Origin: Arthrobacter sp. SLBN-112
Lineage (GTDB): Bacteria; Actinomycetota; Actinomycetes; Actinomycetales; Micrococcaceae
NCBI RefSeq assembly: GCF_030944625.1
Contig: NZ_JAUSXY010000001.1
Location: forward strand, 4,030,001-4,094,000
Direction of reading: 5' to 3'
DNA length: 64,000 bases
This document shows positions 61,972-64,000 of this stretch, piece by piece. Every line of letters begins with the position of its first letter. The first letter of the stretch is position 1. The translations under genes were made by a program, and so were the position numbers. The notes below the pieces were generated by a model. It ran no database searches. It was given only the letters and a program-made list of their open reading frames with translations, and was not told where the DNA came from.

Positions 61972-63357
61972 ATGAGGGAACAACATTCCCCGACGCTGCG
62001 GTTTCTCGGCGCGATCGACACAGTGACCGGTTCCAGATACCTGATCGGTTCGCAAGGGCACCGGGTCCTTATCGAGTGCGGGCTGTTCCAGGGCTACAAA
62101 CACCTGCGCGACCGTAACCGCGTGCCTTTCCCGATCAGTCCCGCGAACATCGACGCCGTTGTCCTCACACATGCCCATCTGGATCACAGCGGCTATATCC
62201 CAGCGCTGGTGCGTGACGGTTTCCACGGCCCTGTCTACGCGACCCCGGGCACAACCGAACTGTGCACGCTGCTGCTTCCCGACAGCGGCTATCTCCAGGA
62301 AGAGGAAGCCCGCTTTGCAGATCACAGGGCATCGTCAACCCATCATCCGCCGTTGCCCCTCTACACCGCGGAAGACGCCGTCCGATCGCTCAACAGCTTC
62401 AAGACCCGGGGCTTCGACACGCCTTTCCCCCTGCCCGGGGGCATCGAAGCAACGTTCCTTCCCGCCGGCCACATCCTCGGCGCCGCACAGGTGCACCTCA
62501 AACTCGCCGGCAGGACGATCCACTTCACCGGCGATCTGGGCCGCACCCACGACCCCCTGATGCACCCGCCCCGCGACCTCGAGCCCGTGGACGTGCTGGT
62601 CACGGAATCCACCTACGGCAACAGGGCACATCCGGAGGGAAACCCCGAAGGCGAACTCGGCGAAATCATCACCCGCGTGGCCAAACGACACGGAGTCATC
62701 ATGATCGCCGCGTTCGCCGTCGGCCGGGCCGAAACAGTCCTGCTGCACCTCTCGCGCCTCCTGGCCAGGCACGCGATCCCTGCCATCCCGATCTACCTCA
62801 ACAGCCCGATGGCCATCGACGCGTCCGACATGTACCAGCGCCACCGCGAAGAACACAGGCTCGAACAACACGAATTCGAAGCCATGTACAAGGTCGCGAC
62901 GCCCATCCGCAGCGCTGACGAATCCAAACTGCTCAACCTCCGCGGCGGACCCATGATCATCATCTCCGCCAGCGGAATGCTCACCGGCGGCAGGATCCTG
63001 CACCACCTCGCGGCCTACGGACCCGACCGGCGCAACGCCATCATCCTCAGCGGATACCAGGCCGGAGGAACACGGGGAGCATCACTTGCCGCAGGTGAAA
63101 AGCACCTCCGCATCTACGGACAGGACATCGACATCGAGGCAGAAGTCATCCAAATGGAAGGACTCTCCGCCCACGCCGACTCCAACGAACTGATCCAATG
63201 GATGAAGACCGCCGCGCGGGCGCCAGCCATGACCTACGTCACGCATGGAGAGCCAGACGCCTCAGACGCCCTCCGGGCCCGCATCAAACGCCAACTTGGA
63301 TGGAGAGCCCGCGTTCCCGAGCACCTGGAAACAATCTCCCTCGAATCCCCGCGCTAA
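61972..63357 (+). CDS. MBL-fold/beta-CASP RNA-processing exonuclease-type protein
   Basis: The metallo-beta-lactamase zinc motif is THAHLDHSGYIP, with GDLGRTHDPLM and the beta-CASP motifs ESTYGNRAH (A), ISASGMLTGGRILHHL (B) and GLSAHADSNELI (C), as in CPSF/RNase J-like RNA nucleases; the C-terminus has VTHGEPDASDALRARI. Length (461 aa) fits the YsiA/TTHA0252 type. It probably cleaves RNA in the cytoplasm. It is cotranscribed with Hsp20. Confidence 0.92.
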   Translation: MREQHSPTLRFLGAIDTVTGSRYLIGSQGHRVLIECGLFQGYKHLRDRNRVPFPISPANIDAVVLTHAHLDHSGYIPALVRDGFHGPVYATPGTTELCTLLLPDSGYLQEEEARFADHRASSTHHPPLPLYTAEDAVRSLNSFKTRGFDTPFPLPGGIEATFLPAGHILGAAQVHLKLAGRTIHFTGDLGRTHDPLMHPPRDLEPVDVLVTESTYGNRAHPEGNPEGELGEIITRVAKRHGVIMIAAFAVGRAETVLLHLSRLLARHAIPAIPIYLNSPMAIDASDMYQRHREEHRLEQHEFEAMYKVATPIRSADESKLLNLRGGPMIIISASGMLTGGRILHHLAAYGPDRRNAIILSGYQAGGTRGASLAAGEKHLRIYGQDIDIEAEVIQMEGLSAHADSNELIQWMKTAARAPAMTYVTHGEPDASDALRARIKRQLGWRARVPEHLETISLESPR

Positions 63358-63384
63358 TCCGACGGCAGCGAGCCGTTTGCGAAG

Positions 63385-63412
63385 GGCGCGCCCGGCAAAA
63401 GCCGGACGCGCC
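63385..63412. terminator. Bidirectional hairpin between MBL and permease genes
   Basis: GGCGCGCCCGGC and GCCGGACGCGCC pair over an AAAA loop with a single mismatch, in the gap between two convergent genes. Confidence 0.75.
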
Positions 63413-63451
63413 TCCCCCGCAGGGAACCCGCAGCCTGGTTCAGCTCCTGAT

Positions 63452-64000
63452 TCAGTCGATGAGGACCGGCTGCTTTTCACCCTCGGAAGACGCAACCCCG
63501 CCCGCGGTCTTCCCCGACCGGTGATTCATCCAGCACCCCACCGCCAGAACCGCCACAAGCCCGAACGTGCTCAGCAGCTGCGGGCGGGAATCCTCGCCGA
63601 TGAAGCCCACCGTGAAGATCGCCGCGAGGATCAGCAGGCCGAGCGAAGTGAGCCACGGGAACCCGGGCATCCGCAGCGGAAGCGCCGTTCCTTCGCGGTC
63701 GGCGCGGAGGCGCAGGGCGAGCTGTGCCAGGAGCGCGGACGTCCACACCAGCAGGCAGGTGGAGCCAACAATGTTGAGCAGGACGGGAAGGACCTTCTCG
63801 GGGAAGGCCAGCTCCAGCACCACCGTGACAATGCCGAAGGCGACGCTGGCCAGGACCGCGACAACGGGTACCCGGGCCTTCGACACCGAAGCCAGCCAAC
63901 GCGGCGCTTCACCGCGCTCCGCCAGGGAGAACGCCATCCGCGAAGCGCCGTAGAGGTTGGCGTTGAGCGCGGACAGCAGAGCCGCGACGGCCACCAGGGT
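63452..64000 (-). CDS. APC-superfamily amino acid permease (copy 2), partial
   Basis: The last about 182 residues of a second permease run off the window's right end. They match copy 1 (55176-56588) almost residue for residue (ALLSALNANLYGASRMAFSL; GFIGEDSRPQLLSTFGLVA); differences are concentrated at the extreme C-terminus. This is a recent duplication or gene-conversion pair spaced about 8.3 kb apart in direct orientation. Confidence 0.93.
   Translation of the reverse strand, partial: TLVAVAALLSALNANLYGASRMAFSLAERGEAPRWLASVSKARVPVVAVLASVAFGIVTVVLELAFPEKVLPVLLNIVGSTCLLVWTSALLAQLALRLRADREGTALPLRMPGFPWLTSLGLLILAAIFTVGFIGEDSRPQLLSTFGLVAVLAVGCWMNHRSGKTAGGVASSEGEKQPVLID

Noticed and set aside
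1..64000. CRISPR arrays, tRNA or rRNA genes
   Set aside because: No regularly spaced repeats, cloverleaf-like segments or rRNA signatures were noticed anywhere in the window.

Overview
The window is high-GC actinobacterial DNA. Gene content, codon use and the many intergenic hairpins fit a soil Arthrobacter/Pseudarthrobacter-type member of the Micrococcaceae; the genus is inferred from family content only. No rRNA, tRNA, CRISPR array, transposase or integrase was seen.

Region 1 (1-9,921) handles acid sugars. It opens with the end of a DUF1537 four-carbon acid sugar kinase gene coupled to a PdxA-family 4-phosphate dehydrogenase, then a DeoR regulator. A LacI repressor is divergent, across a perfect LacI-type operator (4,462-4,479), from an operon encoding an SAF-domain dehydrogenase, a TRAP transporter (DctP plus fused DctQM, separated by a 15-bp-stem hairpin) and a beta-hydroxyacid dehydrogenase. 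Region 2 (10,134-16,615) is a minus-strand fructosamine (Amadori product) locus: SIS-domain deglycase, PfkB kinase, LacI repressor and a three-part sugar ABC importer, with matching operators at 16,600 and 13,358.

Region 3 (16,700-28,022) is mixed: a decayed DeoR paralogue, phd/vapC-like and mazEF-like toxin-antitoxin pairs, a nucleoside deaminase with a broken 3' copy 3 kb away, a TetR regulator divergent from an NTF2/NmrA pair, a membrane-anchored HNH nuclease, a methyltransferase, a secreted subtilase, a butanediol-type dehydrogenase and a flavin monooxygenase whose 5' end is missing.

Region 4 (about 28,022-55,108) is a defence island, visibly more A+T-rich in places, inserted at the broken monooxygenase gene. 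It holds a 1,528-aa NO VEIN/sacsin-like GHKL ATPase; a minus-strand operon of type III-like restriction helicase, beta-class methylase (frameshifted), UvrD helicase with a C-terminal PD-(D/E)XK nuclease, and a CBS-HEPN protein; a Dam-type methylase; a NurA-HerA pair; a PLD-helicase-DUF3427 protein; and, divergently, a translationally coupled pair of a GHKL ATPase and a tandem PRTase-like protein that I do not recognise as any named system. This last pair and the CBS-HEPN protein are the best candidates for something undescribed.

Region 5 (55,109-64,000) returns to ordinary chromosome: an APC amino-acid permease, a HisC-type aminotransferase remnant, two paralogous lipoproteins (one frameshifted), UspA, an SDR, Hsp20, a beta-CASP RNase-type MBL protein, and the start of a second near-identical permease copy. 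Several genes carry single-base frameshifts, two of them at four-base homopolymers, so sequencing error has to be kept in mind.
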